Part shown: positions 45,472-54,849 of the stretch, piece by piece
Layout of the letters: each line of letters starts with the position of its first letter
How positions within the stretch are numbered: position 1 is the stretch's first letter
Assembly: GCA_026129545.1 (NCBI GenBank)
Contig: JAHCHX010000003.1
Coordinates: 1-64,000 of the forward strand
Length of the DNA stretch: 64,000 bases
Source: Saprospiraceae bacterium
GTDB taxonomy: Bacteria > Bacteroidota > Bacteroidia > Chitinophagales > Saprospiraceae
Reading direction: 5' to 3'
The notes under the pieces: generated by a model
The model's database searches: none
What the model was told of the DNA's origin: nothing
Seen by the model: only the letters and a program-made list of their open reading frames with translations
Program-made: the position numbers and the translations under genes

Positions 45472-46131
45472 ATGAACGGACAGACGGCAGTCGCGCCAAA
45501 TGCGCCGGCGAAAAAAAACAAGCCGAAAGAGCGGCTCTACACCATCGAGGAGTACCTCGCGATGGAAGAGACTTCATTGGTAAACCATGAATTTGATAAC
45601 GGAAAACTGATACCTATGGCAGGCGGAACTCCCACTCACAGCGAAATAAAAGCATCGGTTGTCATGGCGTTAGGAATATTGGCACGGCAATCGAAAAAGT
45701 CATGTCGGGTTTTCAACAGCGACATTCGCATTTATCTGCCTGTTTTTAAAAAAGGCGTGATGCCCGACGCGGCGGTCGTAGTGGGTAAAACCGACTTTTC
45801 AATCGAACACCCCGTCGGCTTGCTTCTGAACCCCACACTCATCGTTGAAGTGCTTTCCGACGGCACAGAATCCTACGACCGGGGCGAGAAATTTGCCCGT
45901 TACCGCACCCTGCCTTCGTTGGAAGAATATGTATTGGTGTCGCAAAACGCTCCCCGCGTGGAGACTTTCGTGAAGCAAGACGGCAGATGGTTCATCAATG
46001 AAACCGCCGAGGGCTTGGACGCAAAAGTGGAATTGTTCGCGTTGGGCGTGAAGTTGCCGTTGAAAGAGATTTATTGGAACGTTTCTTTTGAAGAAGAAAA
46101 GCCTAATAAGAAGCGAGCGAAGAAGAAGTAA
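45472..46131 (+). CDS. Uma2-family putative endonuclease
   Basis: A 219-residue protein of the Uma2 (DUF820) restriction-endonuclease-like fold. Typical blocks are YTIEEYLAMEET, NHEFDNGKLIPMAGGTPTHS, the PD-(D/E)XK part MPDAAVVVG and PTLIVEVLSDGTESYDRGEK, then FARYRTLPSLEEYVLVSQ. The Lys-rich tail (NKKRAKKK) and N-terminal linker are extra. The family is abundant in Bacteroidota and cyanobacteria; its role is poorly known and may involve mobile DNA. It converges on the next gene with 1 bp between the stop codons. Confidence 0.88.
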   Translation: MNGQTAVAPNAPAKKNKPKERLYTIEEYLAMEETSLVNHEFDNGKLIPMAGGTPTHSEIKASVVMALGILARQSKKSCRVFNSDIRIYLPVFKKGVMPDAAVVVGKTDFSIEHPVGLLLNPTLIVEVLSDGTESYDRGEKFARYRTLPSLEEYVLVSQNAPRVETFVKQDGRWFINETAEGLDAKVELFALGVKLPLKEIYWNVSFEEEKPNKKRAKKK

Positions 46132-46132
46132 T

Positions 46133-47590
46133 TCATCTTTCCTCATTCATCATTCTTACCAGCCACTCCTTCTCCGCCACCGCCTTTGTCTCCTCGATTT
46201 CGCGCCGCAGCGCCGCCCGTTCCGCCTTATCGAACAAATTGGTCTCCAGTAGTTTTTGGGTGAAATGCACCGTGTTCAGGTAGTTTTCGCGGTGGTAGCC
46301 CATCACTTTTTTCCGGCGGATGAAGGCGCGGATGGCCTGCAGGTGCGATTCCAGCAGGTCGAATTCCTGCAATTCGTAGAAGATTTTCAATTGCAAGGTC
46401 TTGGCCGCGAGGCTGAGCATGAGGTCTTTGTGTTCGGCTTTTTGAAGCAGTTGCAAAGCCTTGCCCAAGTCGCGGCGCCGATACTCCAGCCGGGCGAGGT
46501 TGAAACTGAACAGGCTCTCGCGGTGCTCCTCTTTCAAGTAGGGCCGATACTCGTGGACGAACTGCTCCACCCACTCCAACTCGTGCAACACGAGACCGAT
46601 AGTGGCGGCGTTTTGGTAGGTGTAGCGCGACAGGGCGCCGTCGGTGAGAAAGTATTTTTGGGCGAAACCTTCCTTGTAGAGTTCAAATTGTTCGGCTAAA
46701 TAATCCTGATTCCCGGCGTTGTATTGGCGGATGCAAAAGTTGATGGCGAGGATGTAGAGGTCGCGCAATTCCTCCACCGCGAACAACGCGCAGTGTTGCA
46801 TCAAGAGGGTTTTGAACTGCTGGAAATGTGTTGTTTCCGCCGGGTTCGTGAGGGCGCGGTAGCAGTGGTAGTAGATGGCGATGGCCGGGATGTCGAGCGC
46901 GCTTGACTGCTCTATGTGTGCCAGCGCCGCGTCGAGCAGGCCGAACTGGTAGTGGGTGCTGGAAACGGACTGGTGCGAGAGCATGAAGCACGACTGCCAG
47001 AGTTTTCGAGCGAGAAAGGCGTTGTCCAATCGGTCGGAGAGTTCCTGAAAATCGAGATTTTCAAATGCGTGCGACTCGACGGCGAATCGGTGTTTTTCCA
47101 ACAATATCTGATAATTTTCCTCAAAAAAAGCGGCATCGCGCAGGGACTGGCGCTCGTGGGCGGCCATGGCCTCGTCGCAGGTTTTGGCGAATTGTTCGGG
47201 CAGGTGTCGGCGGCGAAAAATGGCGGCGAGGCGGCGCTGGTACTGTGGCCGAGCGTTGAGGAAATCCTGCACGGCGAGGAATTGGCCGGTGAGTTGGTAG
47301 AGAAAACTCATGGCCATGCGCACGCGATGGTCGTCGAAAGAGGGCGCTGCGCTGGCGGATTTTGATTCGAGCGCCATTTCGTCGTTGAGCCTGCCCGCGA
47401 AAATCTGGCGGTAAGCCTGTTCTTTGTCGGGCAAATCGCGCCCGTTTTTCAGCGATTTTTCCAGCACGTCGAGCAGGGCCGGCACTTCGCTGCGCTGGTT
47501 GAAGAAGGGGTTGCGGACGAATTTTTTCAGCCCGCGCAATTCCTCTTTTGAGAGGGTGCGGAGAAGGCGTAGCAGGCGGCTTTTTTCCAT
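46133..47590 (-). CDS. Helical-repeat protein of unknown function
   Basis: A 485-residue, almost wholly alpha-helical protein, probably a TPR-like solenoid (YHCYRALTNPAETTHFQQFK, ESLFSFNLARLEYRRRDLGK, AEHKDLMLSLAAKTLQLK). It starts with MEKSRLLRLLRTLSKEELRG and has no signal peptide or TM helix. It is likely a conserved hypothetical of Bacteroidota, but no function can be assigned. It overlaps no neighbour and is divergent from the T9SS gene at 47780. Confidence 0.78.
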   Translation of the reverse strand: MEKSRLLRLLRTLSKEELRGLKKFVRNPFFNQRSEVPALLDVLEKSLKNGRDLPDKEQAYRQIFAGRLNDEMALESKSASAAPSFDDHRVRMAMSFLYQLTGQFLAVQDFLNARPQYQRRLAAIFRRRHLPEQFAKTCDEAMAAHERQSLRDAAFFEENYQILLEKHRFAVESHAFENLDFQELSDRLDNAFLARKLWQSCFMLSHQSVSSTHYQFGLLDAALAHIEQSSALDIPAIAIYYHCYRALTNPAETTHFQQFKTLLMQHCALFAVEELRDLYILAINFCIRQYNAGNQDYLAEQFELYKEGFAQKYFLTDGALSRYTYQNAATIGLVLHELEWVEQFVHEYRPYLKEEHRESLFSFNLARLEYRRRDLGKALQLLQKAEHKDLMLSLAAKTLQLKIFYELQEFDLLESHLQAIRAFIRRKKVMGYHRENYLNTVHFTQKLLETNLFDKAERAALRREIEETKAVAEKEWLVRMMNEER

Positions 47591-47779
47591 CAGATTTCCA
47601 AATCGGAAATTTATTTTTTAATAGACAAACACACAGCAAAAAAATGCTGAAAATCAATTTTTTAAAACTAATTTTTGAAAAAAAATTTGTTACAAAGCCT
47701 GAAATTTGTTTTTGCCCGCTTGCATCGAAGCGGTCACTTTTGTACCGTGAAAAGTTTCATTTATCAAAAAGGGTTTTCC

Positions 47780-50629
47780 ATGCGCGTCCATCTACTTTTG
47801 AAAAAGGCGATTATTCTCTTCTTTTCGCTTGCAGCGGCTTTCCCGTCGCGGTCGCAGGTGACGATTTCCGGTAAAATTGTGAATGTTGACACTGGCAACG
47901 GGCTTGCCGAGGTGAATGTGCAGCTGGCCAGCGCCACCGACACACTTTATCAACTGACGGACGACAATGGCAATTATTCTTTTTCTGTGCCGGCGGGGGT
48001 TACTTACATCGTCACCCCTGAAAAAAACGATAATCCTTTGGTGGGCATTGGCACGCTGGATTTGGTGCTGGTCGGCAAATACATACTTGGAGAAATACCA
48101 TTCACCTCGCCTTATCAAATCATCGCTGCTGATATTGACGGCTCGAACAGCGTGGAGGCGGAGGATACGACGGCGCTGCGGAAGGCGATTTTGGGCATCT
48201 ACGAGGATGTGCCGAAGTCGTGGCGATTTGTGCCAACGAACTATGTGTTCCCAAATCCGCAAGACCCGTTTCCCTTCCCGGAGTCAGTGGTGTTGGAGAA
48301 TCTTTCGAGCGATGTGGGGGGAGTGGATTTTGTGGGGGTGCAGGTGGGGAAGATACCGTTTGCGGGGCAAGGCGTGTCCGTCATGTCTGGCAAAATCACG
48401 ACCCCGTGGGGCGCTCCATTGGTCGGCTTCCCCGTTTTTTTATTGGATGGCAGCTCTAACGTAGTGGCCACTGCCTTCACCAACAATGCAGGTCAATACG
48501 CGCTTGTCGCCCCCGATGGCGGCACTTATTTTTTCAAACTGCACAACCCCGGCAACCCGCTCAATGGCGTGACCGCCAACGACGTTGATTTGATAAACAA
48601 GCATATCCTCGGCCTCGAACCGCTGGCCGCGCCTTACGGGTTGATAGCCGCTGATGTGAATCGTTCCAATAGCGTCACTACTGCGGATGTGGCGCAGGTA
48701 AATGATTTGATTGGCGGGGAAATCGCCCATTTTTCATCGGGGCTTTCTTGGGTTTTTGTAGATGCGAGTGATTCTTTTCCCAACCCCATCAATCCGTTCG
48801 CAAACCAATTTTTTCCTGCCGGTTCTTTCACCCAACTCGATTTTTACGCTATCAAATTGGGCGACGTGGACGGCGATGCGCTGCTCGACCCGGCCAGTTT
48901 GGGGGCTTATGATTGGTCGCCTGCCCTCATTGATGGCACTTTGGACGTGGACGACGACGGCGATTGCGCGGGCGATGCCGTCAGTCAAACGTGGTTGAAT
49001 TGGCTCGTGCGAGCAGAAAGCAACGAGGGCGTTTTTTACAAAGTGGTCGAGTCGGTTGGCTCTTACAACTTGCCTGTGCCGGAGGGCGAGTATGCCGTGA
49101 CGCTCGTCAGCCCAAGCTCGCTTTGGGAGGTCTGCCCGCCAACAGCCAACACGGTGCAAGCCTCGGCAAACAGTATTGTCTCGGTGGATTTTGTTGCAAA
49201 AAAATTGAGCAACTGCCCCTTTCTCGAAATTGACCTTGCTGCCCCTTTTCTCCGTCGCTGCTTCGACAATCCCTACGCTGTCTTTTATTGCAACAAAGGC
49301 ACGGCGCCTGCCGAAAATGTCTTTATCGAAATCGAGTTCGACCCCGAACTCTCGGTGGTGAGCAGCAGCAGCCCTTGGTCGTCGGTGAATGGGAACACTT
49401 ACACTTTCCAAGTGGGCAACTTGGATGTGGGGGCGTGTGGCAGCTTCAGCGTGGTGGTGAACGTGAGTTGCGATGCCGCGTTGGGGCAAACCCATTGCTC
49501 GGAGGCGCGGATTTTCCCCGACACGCTTTGCCTGCCGCCCGACCCCGCATGGAGCGGCGCCAATTTGGAAATAACGGGCGAGTGCCTCGACGGCGAGGTG
49601 ATTTTCACGATTATCAACACGGGCGACGATATGGTGAACCCGGTGGAATACATCGTCATCGAGGACATTATGATTCAAGTAAGCGGCCAAACTATCTTTT
49701 TGTCTGCCGGGGAAAGCCAGACCATCACCTTGCCCGCCAATGGCTCCACTTGGCGCCTCGAACTGCCTCAAGTGCCTCATCACCCCTGGAACACGCTCAT
49801 CACGGCGGCGGTGGAAGGCTGCGGAGAAAATGCGGGCGGCACGTTTAGCCTCGGTTTTGTCACCCTTTTCCCCGACGGCGACGAGGCGCCTTTTGTGGAC
49901 GTGGATTGCCGGGAAAACATCGGCTCCTTCGACCCGAACGACAAGCAGGGTTTCCCGCGCGGGGTGTTCGAGGAGCATTACATCCCGAAAGGCACCGAAA
50001 TCGAGTACCTGATTCGTTTCCAAAACACGGGCACGGACACGGCTTTCACGGTGATGATACTCGACACGCTCTCGCCGCATCTCGATGTTTCCACCGTTCG
50101 TCCCGGCGGCAGCAGCCATCCCTACCATTTCAATGTGTTGGGTTCCGGCGTGTTGCAGTTTCTTTTTGCCAATATCATGCTCCCGGACAGCAACGTGAAC
50201 GAGCCTGCCTCGAACGGCTATGTCAAGTTCAGCATCAAGCCCCACCCCGAGTTGCCCAACAATACGGTCATCGAAAATCGGGCGGGCATCTTTTTCGATT
50301 TCAACGAGCCGGTCATTACGAACCGCACTTGGCACACCATCGGCGAAAAGTATTTGAACGTCTCAACGGTGGTCTTCCGGCGCGGCATCCAACTCAACGT
50401 CTATCCCAACCCGACCTCCGAGCGGGCGACGTTTTTCCTCAAATCGGCCACACCGATAGCGGGCACCCTGCGCTTGCTTGATTTGCGGGGAAGATTGGTG
50501 CGCAGCCAGTCGTTCAATGCCAATGTGTTTGAAATGGACGCAGCGGGTTTGCTGCCGGGCATGTATTTTTTCCAGTTGGAATCGAAAGGCGGCGTGGTGG
50601 CTGCGGGGAAATTGGTAGTGCAGCGTTGA
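47780..50629 (+). CDS. T9SS type A protein with dockerin-like repeats and DUF7619
   Basis: A 949-residue secreted protein. ATG 47780 begins the signal peptide (RVHLLLKKAIILFFSLAA); the frame is open 35 codons upstream without features. Residues ~25-95 are a carboxypeptidase-regulatory-like fold (SGKIVNVDTGNGLAEVNVQL). Two dockerin-like, calcium-loop units follow (AADIDGSNSVEAEDTTALRK and AADVNRSNSVTTADVAQVND), with a second CarboxypepD_reg-like stretch between. A DUF7619 domain is near residues 730-880 (IGSFDPNDKQGFPRGV, YLIRFQNTGTDTAF). The end is a type A sorting domain (LNVYPNPTSERATFF, GMYFFQLESKG). No enzymatic domain is apparent. Confidence 0.9.
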   Translation: MRVHLLLKKAIILFFSLAAAFPSRSQVTISGKIVNVDTGNGLAEVNVQLASATDTLYQLTDDNGNYSFSVPAGVTYIVTPEKNDNPLVGIGTLDLVLVGKYILGEIPFTSPYQIIAADIDGSNSVEAEDTTALRKAILGIYEDVPKSWRFVPTNYVFPNPQDPFPFPESVVLENLSSDVGGVDFVGVQVGKIPFAGQGVSVMSGKITTPWGAPLVGFPVFLLDGSSNVVATAFTNNAGQYALVAPDGGTYFFKLHNPGNPLNGVTANDVDLINKHILGLEPLAAPYGLIAADVNRSNSVTTADVAQVNDLIGGEIAHFSSGLSWVFVDASDSFPNPINPFANQFFPAGSFTQLDFYAIKLGDVDGDALLDPASLGAYDWSPALIDGTLDVDDDGDCAGDAVSQTWLNWLVRAESNEGVFYKVVESVGSYNLPVPEGEYAVTLVSPSSLWEVCPPTANTVQASANSIVSVDFVAKKLSNCPFLEIDLAAPFLRRCFDNPYAVFYCNKGTAPAENVFIEIEFDPELSVVSSSSPWSSVNGNTYTFQVGNLDVGACGSFSVVVNVSCDAALGQTHCSEARIFPDTLCLPPDPAWSGANLEITGECLDGEVIFTIINTGDDMVNPVEYIVIEDIMIQVSGQTIFLSAGESQTITLPANGSTWRLELPQVPHHPWNTLITAAVEGCGENAGGTFSLGFVTLFPDGDEAPFVDVDCRENIGSFDPNDKQGFPRGVFEEHYIPKGTEIEYLIRFQNTGTDTAFTVMILDTLSPHLDVSTVRPGGSSHPYHFNVLGSGVLQFLFANIMLPDSNVNEPASNGYVKFSIKPHPELPNNTVIENRAGIFFDFNEPVITNRTWHTIGEKYLNVSTVVFRRGIQLNVYPNPTSERATFFLKSATPIAGTLRLLDLRGRLVRSQSFNANVFEMDAAGLLPGMYFFQLESKGGVVAAGKLVVQR

Positions 50630-50765
50630 GATTGGAAAAACGGCCGCAAACGATGTTTTTATGTCCAACGGAAAGTGTTTTGCGAAAAAATGCCCGTTTA
50701 AATCCTTGAAAATCATTGTTATCAATCAAGGCAATCTCGCAAATCATTTTCATCTGGGTACAAAA

Positions 50766-51239
50766 CTATTTGAAAATCTCTCCCAAATCGAGTTCGATGT
50801 CCAATTTTTTGTCTTTCAAAATGTCTTTGCCGGAGTAGATGTTGTAGTCTTCGGGGGAATAAAAGACGTAAATCGTTTTCAAGTCAGGGAGCGCCAGCCA
50901 ATAGGATTTCACCCCGGCAGAAAAATACTCGGCGCGTTTCACCATGAGTTCCGACAAATCCTGCTTGGCGAAAAGAATCTCGACGACTCCGAGCGGGATT
51001 TCGGTCATGCGAATTTCGTTGTCGCCGGGAACGAAATCCATTGGAGGGTAGATGGCGAGATCGGGTACTCGTTCCCGAATGGGCAAGCCAAGCGTTAACT
51101 CAGGCAGTATCGTGTATGTGCCTTCATACTTGACTTGAGTATTGAGGAGAAGTCGGGCTTGGACGAAGGCGTGATTTTTGTCTGGCATGGGCTTTCCGCG
51201 TTCGATTTCGTACTCGTTAAGCGCAGCGGTAGTTGTCAT
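50766..51239 (-). CDS. Uma2-family putative endonuclease (short)
   Basis: A 157-residue member of the Uma2 (DUF820) family. The core is visible: TYTILPELTLGLP, VPDLAIYPPMDF, PLGVVEILFAKQDLSEL, MVKRAEYFSAGVKSYWLALP. The N-terminal part is shorter than in the copy at 45472, lacking the YTIEEY block. The Asp, Glu and Gln/Lys positions of the PD-(D/E)XK core seem to be kept. It is downstream of nothing obvious and separated from nrdA by a repeat-rich gap. Confidence 0.8.
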   Translation of the reverse strand: MTTTAALNEYEIERGKPMPDKNHAFVQARLLLNTQVKYEGTYTILPELTLGLPIRERVPDLAIYPPMDFVPGDNEIRMTEIPLGVVEILFAKQDLSELMVKRAEYFSAGVKSYWLALPDLKTIYVFYSPEDYNIYSGKDILKDKKLDIELDLGEIFK

Positions 51240-51420
51240 CGCTATTTAATTTTTTCCCGAAAGTAAATCGGATTTTTCAAACCTAAAAAAAAACGGCTGC
51301 CGTGCAGCAGCCAATCGGGCAGAAACAGTGTGGGAAAGTGCGTTTCAGTGGAGGAAAATAGGGAAAGTGCCCGACCTCATTCGCTCCCGCCGGCAGCCGT
51401 TTGTTTCTTTTTTGAACACA

Positions 51421-51503
51421 GCTGACACTGAAAGACACTGATTTCACCGAAGTTTTTCAAAAAAAAAACATACTTGTTAAAATCAGTGTCTTTCAGTGTC
51501 AGC
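51421..51503. repeat. 24-bp perfect inverted repeat downstream of nrdA
   Basis: The arms 51421-51444 and 51480-51503 are exact inverse complements (GCTGACACTGAAAGACACTG start), enclosing 35 bases with an A10 run. Outside them GAACAC and GTGTTC also pair. It lies 16 bp past the nrdA stop codon. The same gap has an 11-bp pair AAACGGCTGCC/GGCAGCCGTTT around 51292-51402. The hairpin may end the nrdA transcript, or be a repeat-family member. Confidence 0.7.
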
Positions 51504-51519
51504 CGCGTGTTCAATCAAT

Positions 51520-53952
51520 CTACGCCGAACAAGCCTCGCACGTCGGGTCGTCCAAGCTACACACCTTGCCTGCGGCTATGGGTTCGGGCACCGACATTTC
51601 GATGGGCTTCGGCTCCTCTCTTGCCGGAATCGTCGCGCTGACGACCGGGTTGTCGGCCTTCGCATTTGCCACGAACTTTTGCTGATGCTTCTGGCCGAGG
51701 GTGAACTTGATGGGGTCGGTCGCGGCCTTCGAGCGGAGGTAGTACATTCCCGTTTTCAGGCCTTTTTGCCAGGCGTAGAAGTGCATCGAGGAAAGTTTCG
51801 CAAACGTGGGAGCCTCCATGAACACGTTGAGGCTTTGGCTCTGGCAGATGTACGCGCCCCTGTCGGCACTCATGTCTATGATGACTTTTTGGCTGATTTC
51901 GTAGGCCGTTTTATACACGTCGCGCACCTGTTTCGGAATGTCCTCGATGCCTTGAATGGAGCCGTTGGCGGCCATGATGGCTTCGCGCATTTCTTCGTTC
52001 CAGAGGCCGAGGCGCACGAGGTCGCGCATGAGGTGTTTGTTCACCACGATGTGTTCGCCCGCGAGGGTGCGGCGTGTGTAGAGATTGCTGGTGTAAGGCT
52101 CGAAGCACTCGTTGTTGCCCAAAATCTGGCTTGTGGAGGCCGTCGGCATGGGCGCGAGCAGGAGCGAGTTGCGCACGCCGACTTTTTTCACGCGCTCGCG
52201 CAGGCTGTCCCAATCCCAGCGTTTTGAGGGCGACACGCCCCAAAGGTCGAACTGGAACATTCCTTTGCTCATGGGTGAGCCTTTGAAAGTCTCGTAAGGG
52301 CCGTGTTTTTCCGCCTGATTCGCACTCTCCGTCACGGCGGCGAAGTAGATGGTCTCGAAAATGTCTTTGTTCAACTGCTTGGCCGCCTCGCTGTCGAACG
52401 CCATGCCGAGCAGGATGAACGTGTCTGCCAAGCCTTGCACACCGAGACCGATGGGGCGGTGGCGCATGTTCGAGTTCCGCGCTTCGGGAATCGGGTAGTA
52501 ATTGATGTCTATGACCTTGTTCAAATTGCGCGTGACGACGCGGGTGATTTCAAAAAGTCTTTCAAAATCAAATTGGCCGTTGGCGACAAACTTCGGCAAC
52601 GCGATGGAAGCCAAATTGCACACCGCTACCTCGTCCTTCGAGGTGTACTCGATGATTTCGGTGCAGAGGTTCGACGAGCGGATGGTGCCAAGATTTTGCT
52701 GGTTGCTCTTCTTGTTCGCTGCGTCTTTGTAAAGAATGTACGGCGTGCCGGTCTCGATTTGGCTTTCGAGGATGGCGTTCCACAAGTCGCGGGCTTTCAC
52801 CGTTTTGCGCTGGCGGCCTTCCTGCTCGTATTGGTGGTAGAGCGCCTCGAATTTCGCTCCATAGACGTCGAACAAACCCGGCGCTTCGTTCGGGTCGAAG
52901 AGCGACCAATCCTTGTCGTCTTTCACGCGCTCCATGAACAAATCGCTAATCCACAGCGCATAGAACAGGTCGCGAGCGCGCATTTCTTCTTTGCCGTGAT
53001 TCTTTTTCAGTTCCAAAAACTCAAAAATATCGGCGTGCCAGGGTTCGAGATAGACGGCGAAGGCGCCTTTCCTCTTTCCACCTCCTTGGTCCACATACCG
53101 CGCCGCGTCGTTGAACACGCGCAACATGGGGATGATGCCGTTGGAGGTGCCGCCCGTGCCTTTGATGTAGGAGCCGGTGGCGCGGATGTTGTGGATGCTC
53201 AGGCCGATGCCGCCCGCCGACTGCGAGATGAGGGCGCAGCGCGAGAGGGTCTCGAAGATGCCTGCGATGCTGTCCTCTGTCATGCTGAGCAGGAAGCAGG
53301 AGGAAAGTTGCGGCTTGGGCGTTCCGGCGTTGAAGAGGGTGGGCGTGGCGTGGATAAACCAGCGCTCGCTCATGAGGTTGTAGGTCTCGATGGCCGCGTC
53401 AATGTCCTCGCCGTGGATGCCGACGGCGACGCGCATGAAGAGGTGTTGCGGGCGCTCCACCACCTTGCCGTTCATTCGCATGAGGTAGGAGCGTTCGAGG
53501 GTTTTGAAGCCGAAGTAGTCGAACTCGAAGTCGCGGTCAAAGATGATGGCGCTTTCGAGGCGTTCCTTGTGCTTCTGCACGATTTTGTAGGTGTCGTCGC
53601 CGATGAGGCCCGCGCGGTCGCCGGTTTTCGGGTCAATGTAGTGGTAGAGTTCGTGCACCACTTTGGCGAAGGATTTTTCGGTCTCCTTGTGGAGGTTGCT
53701 CACGGCGATGCGCGCGGCCAGCAGGGCGTAGTCGGGGTGGACGGTGGCCATGGTGGCGGCGGTTTCCGCTGCGAGGTTGTCGAGTTCCACGGTCGTCACG
53801 CCGTCGTAGAGGCCCATGATGACTTTTTTGGAGACCTCGATGAGGTTGACGTAGTTGGTGTCGAGGTTGTAGGTGAGTTTGCGCAGGCGCGCCGTGATTT
53901 TGTCGAAGGACACCTCTTCGCGGCGCCCGGAACGTTTGATTACTTGCATCAT
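51520..53952 (-). CDS. nrdA: Ribonucleoside-diphosphate reductase, class Ia, alpha subunit
   Basis: An 810-residue catalytic subunit. An N-terminal ATP-cone (residues ~1-90, VIKRSGRREEVSFDKITARL) gives activity control by ATP/dATP. The catalytic barrel shows SSCFLLSMTEDSI, SAGGIGLSIHNIRATGS, GKRKGAFAVYLEPWHADIF and the NLCTEI motif (SSNLCTEIIEYTS). The redox Cys pair closes the chain (Cys805 and Cys808, TCEACSA). It reduces ribonucleoside diphosphates to deoxy forms with NrdB. It is last in a minus-strand run that begins with nrdB, but four unrelated genes lie between. Confidence 0.96.
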   Translation of the reverse strand: MMQVIKRSGRREEVSFDKITARLRKLTYNLDTNYVNLIEVSKKVIMGLYDGVTTVELDNLAAETAATMATVHPDYALLAARIAVSNLHKETEKSFAKVVHELYHYIDPKTGDRAGLIGDDTYKIVQKHKERLESAIIFDRDFEFDYFGFKTLERSYLMRMNGKVVERPQHLFMRVAVGIHGEDIDAAIETYNLMSERWFIHATPTLFNAGTPKPQLSSCFLLSMTEDSIAGIFETLSRCALISQSAGGIGLSIHNIRATGSYIKGTGGTSNGIIPMLRVFNDAARYVDQGGGKRKGAFAVYLEPWHADIFEFLELKKNHGKEEMRARDLFYALWISDLFMERVKDDKDWSLFDPNEAPGLFDVYGAKFEALYHQYEQEGRQRKTVKARDLWNAILESQIETGTPYILYKDAANKKSNQQNLGTIRSSNLCTEIIEYTSKDEVAVCNLASIALPKFVANGQFDFERLFEITRVVTRNLNKVIDINYYPIPEARNSNMRHRPIGLGVQGLADTFILLGMAFDSEAAKQLNKDIFETIYFAAVTESANQAEKHGPYETFKGSPMSKGMFQFDLWGVSPSKRWDWDSLRERVKKVGVRNSLLLAPMPTASTSQILGNNECFEPYTSNLYTRRTLAGEHIVVNKHLMRDLVRLGLWNEEMREAIMAANGSIQGIEDIPKQVRDVYKTAYEISQKVIIDMSADRGAYICQSQSLNVFMEAPTFAKLSSMHFYAWQKGLKTGMYYLRSKAATDPIKFTLGQKHQQKFVANAKADNPVVSATIPAREEPKPIEMSVPEPIAAGKVCSLDDPTCEACSA

Positions 53953-53985
53953 AATGGTGGGTGTGTAAGGTTGTGGGTTTCTCTT

Positions 53986-54333
53986 TTATGTTTCGATTTT
54001 AGCGATGATTTCGTTGATTTTTCTCTCCAATTTCGGAAGGTCTTCTTCTACAATTTCCCACACGACCTGCTCATCAACTCCGAAATAATGGTGTACCACC
54101 CGATGCCTGAAATTGATGACCAACCGCCATTCGACTTCTGAAAACTGTTCGTAAAAATCCTCTCCCAGACTATTGGCGGCTTCTCCGATGATGGTAAAAT
54201 TTCGCAGCACCGCGTCCTTTACCAGTTCATTGGAGGCGAATGTTTCGAAGGGCATTCCGGCCGTATAGCGCAGAATTTTCTCCACAGATTAGAGTATGTC
54301 TTTCAACAAGTCTATGTTGCTTCTCTTAGACAT
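53986..54333 (-). pseudogene. hepT: hepT (HEPN RNase toxin) with a premature stop
   Basis: Read from ATG 54333, which overlaps the mntA end by 8 bp, the product starts MSKRSNIDLLKDIL and hits TAA (54289-54291) at codon 15. It then continues in the same frame SVEKILRYTAGMPF to the end. This upstream part matches the normal HepT N terminus, so the full gene is broken by one nonsense codon. A GTG at 54285, two codons after the stop, could restart translation and give a 99-residue protein. The RX4HXY RNase motif is intact (RHRVVHHY). HepT is the toxin of the MntA-HepT system. Confidence 0.8.
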
Positions 54334-54616
54334 ATTTCAGGTCGGGTTCAATATGTTTAAAATAGCGGTCCTTCACGCCTCTTCTGGTGACCAAATCTAC
54401 CTTGCAGCCAAGTAAGGTTTCCAATTCGTCAGCAAGCCGGAGGAAATCCATGCCCACCGGCTCAGTGAACTCCACCATGATGTCCACGTCACTGTCGGGT
54501 CTATTGTCGCCCCTGCTGACCGAGCCGAAAATGGCCATGTTTTTCAGCGGGTATTTGCTGAAAAAGTAGTCGCGTTTGGCGGCGAGTGCGGCGGATATGG
54601 CAGAGAAGGTGGTCAT
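54326..54616 (-). CDS. mntA: MntA-family nucleotidyltransferase antitoxin
   Basis: A 96-residue minimal nucleotidyltransferase. The GSX10DXD motif is complete (GSVSRGDNRPDSDVDI), with a third acidic position in DLVTRRGVKD. In MntA-HepT pairs this enzyme inactivates HepT by adding AMP to a Tyr of its RX4HXY motif. It lies upstream of hepT with an 8-bp overlap, as usual. In this locus the toxin gene carries an early stop. Confidence 0.9.
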   Translation of the reverse strand: MTTFSAISAALAAKRDYFFSKYPLKNMAIFGSVSRGDNRPDSDVDIMVEFTEPVGMDFLRLADELETLLGCKVDLVTRRGVKDRYFKHIEPDLKYV

Positions 54617-54816
54617 GGTTGTTTTTACGTAATCTTATGTTTTGGTTTAGAGGTGTTTAAGGCAAAGCACTTTGGATGGTTTGTCAAGGGGCAGAGCCTC
54701 GCGACAGCGAGGGGGGTAGGGGTTAATTGATTTTTTCCCGTCGTACTTGGTGTTCTCACCAAGCGCGGCAGTAAACGGTATGGTCGCTTAGAGTCCGGCA
54801 TCTCGCTCCGCCGCGT

Positions 54817-54840
54817 GTTGTTGGCGGGGATGCCAACAAC
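54817..54840. terminator. Hairpin after the small lipoprotein gene
   Basis: GTTGTTGGC pairs with GCCAACAAC around GGGGAT, ending 9 bp past the stop at 54850 on the minus strand. There is no T-run. A second hairpin CTTGGTG/CACCAAG lies at about 54746-54763. The remainder of the 233-bp gap to mntA shows nothing else. Confidence 0.4.
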
Positions 54841-54849
54841 GACAAAAAC

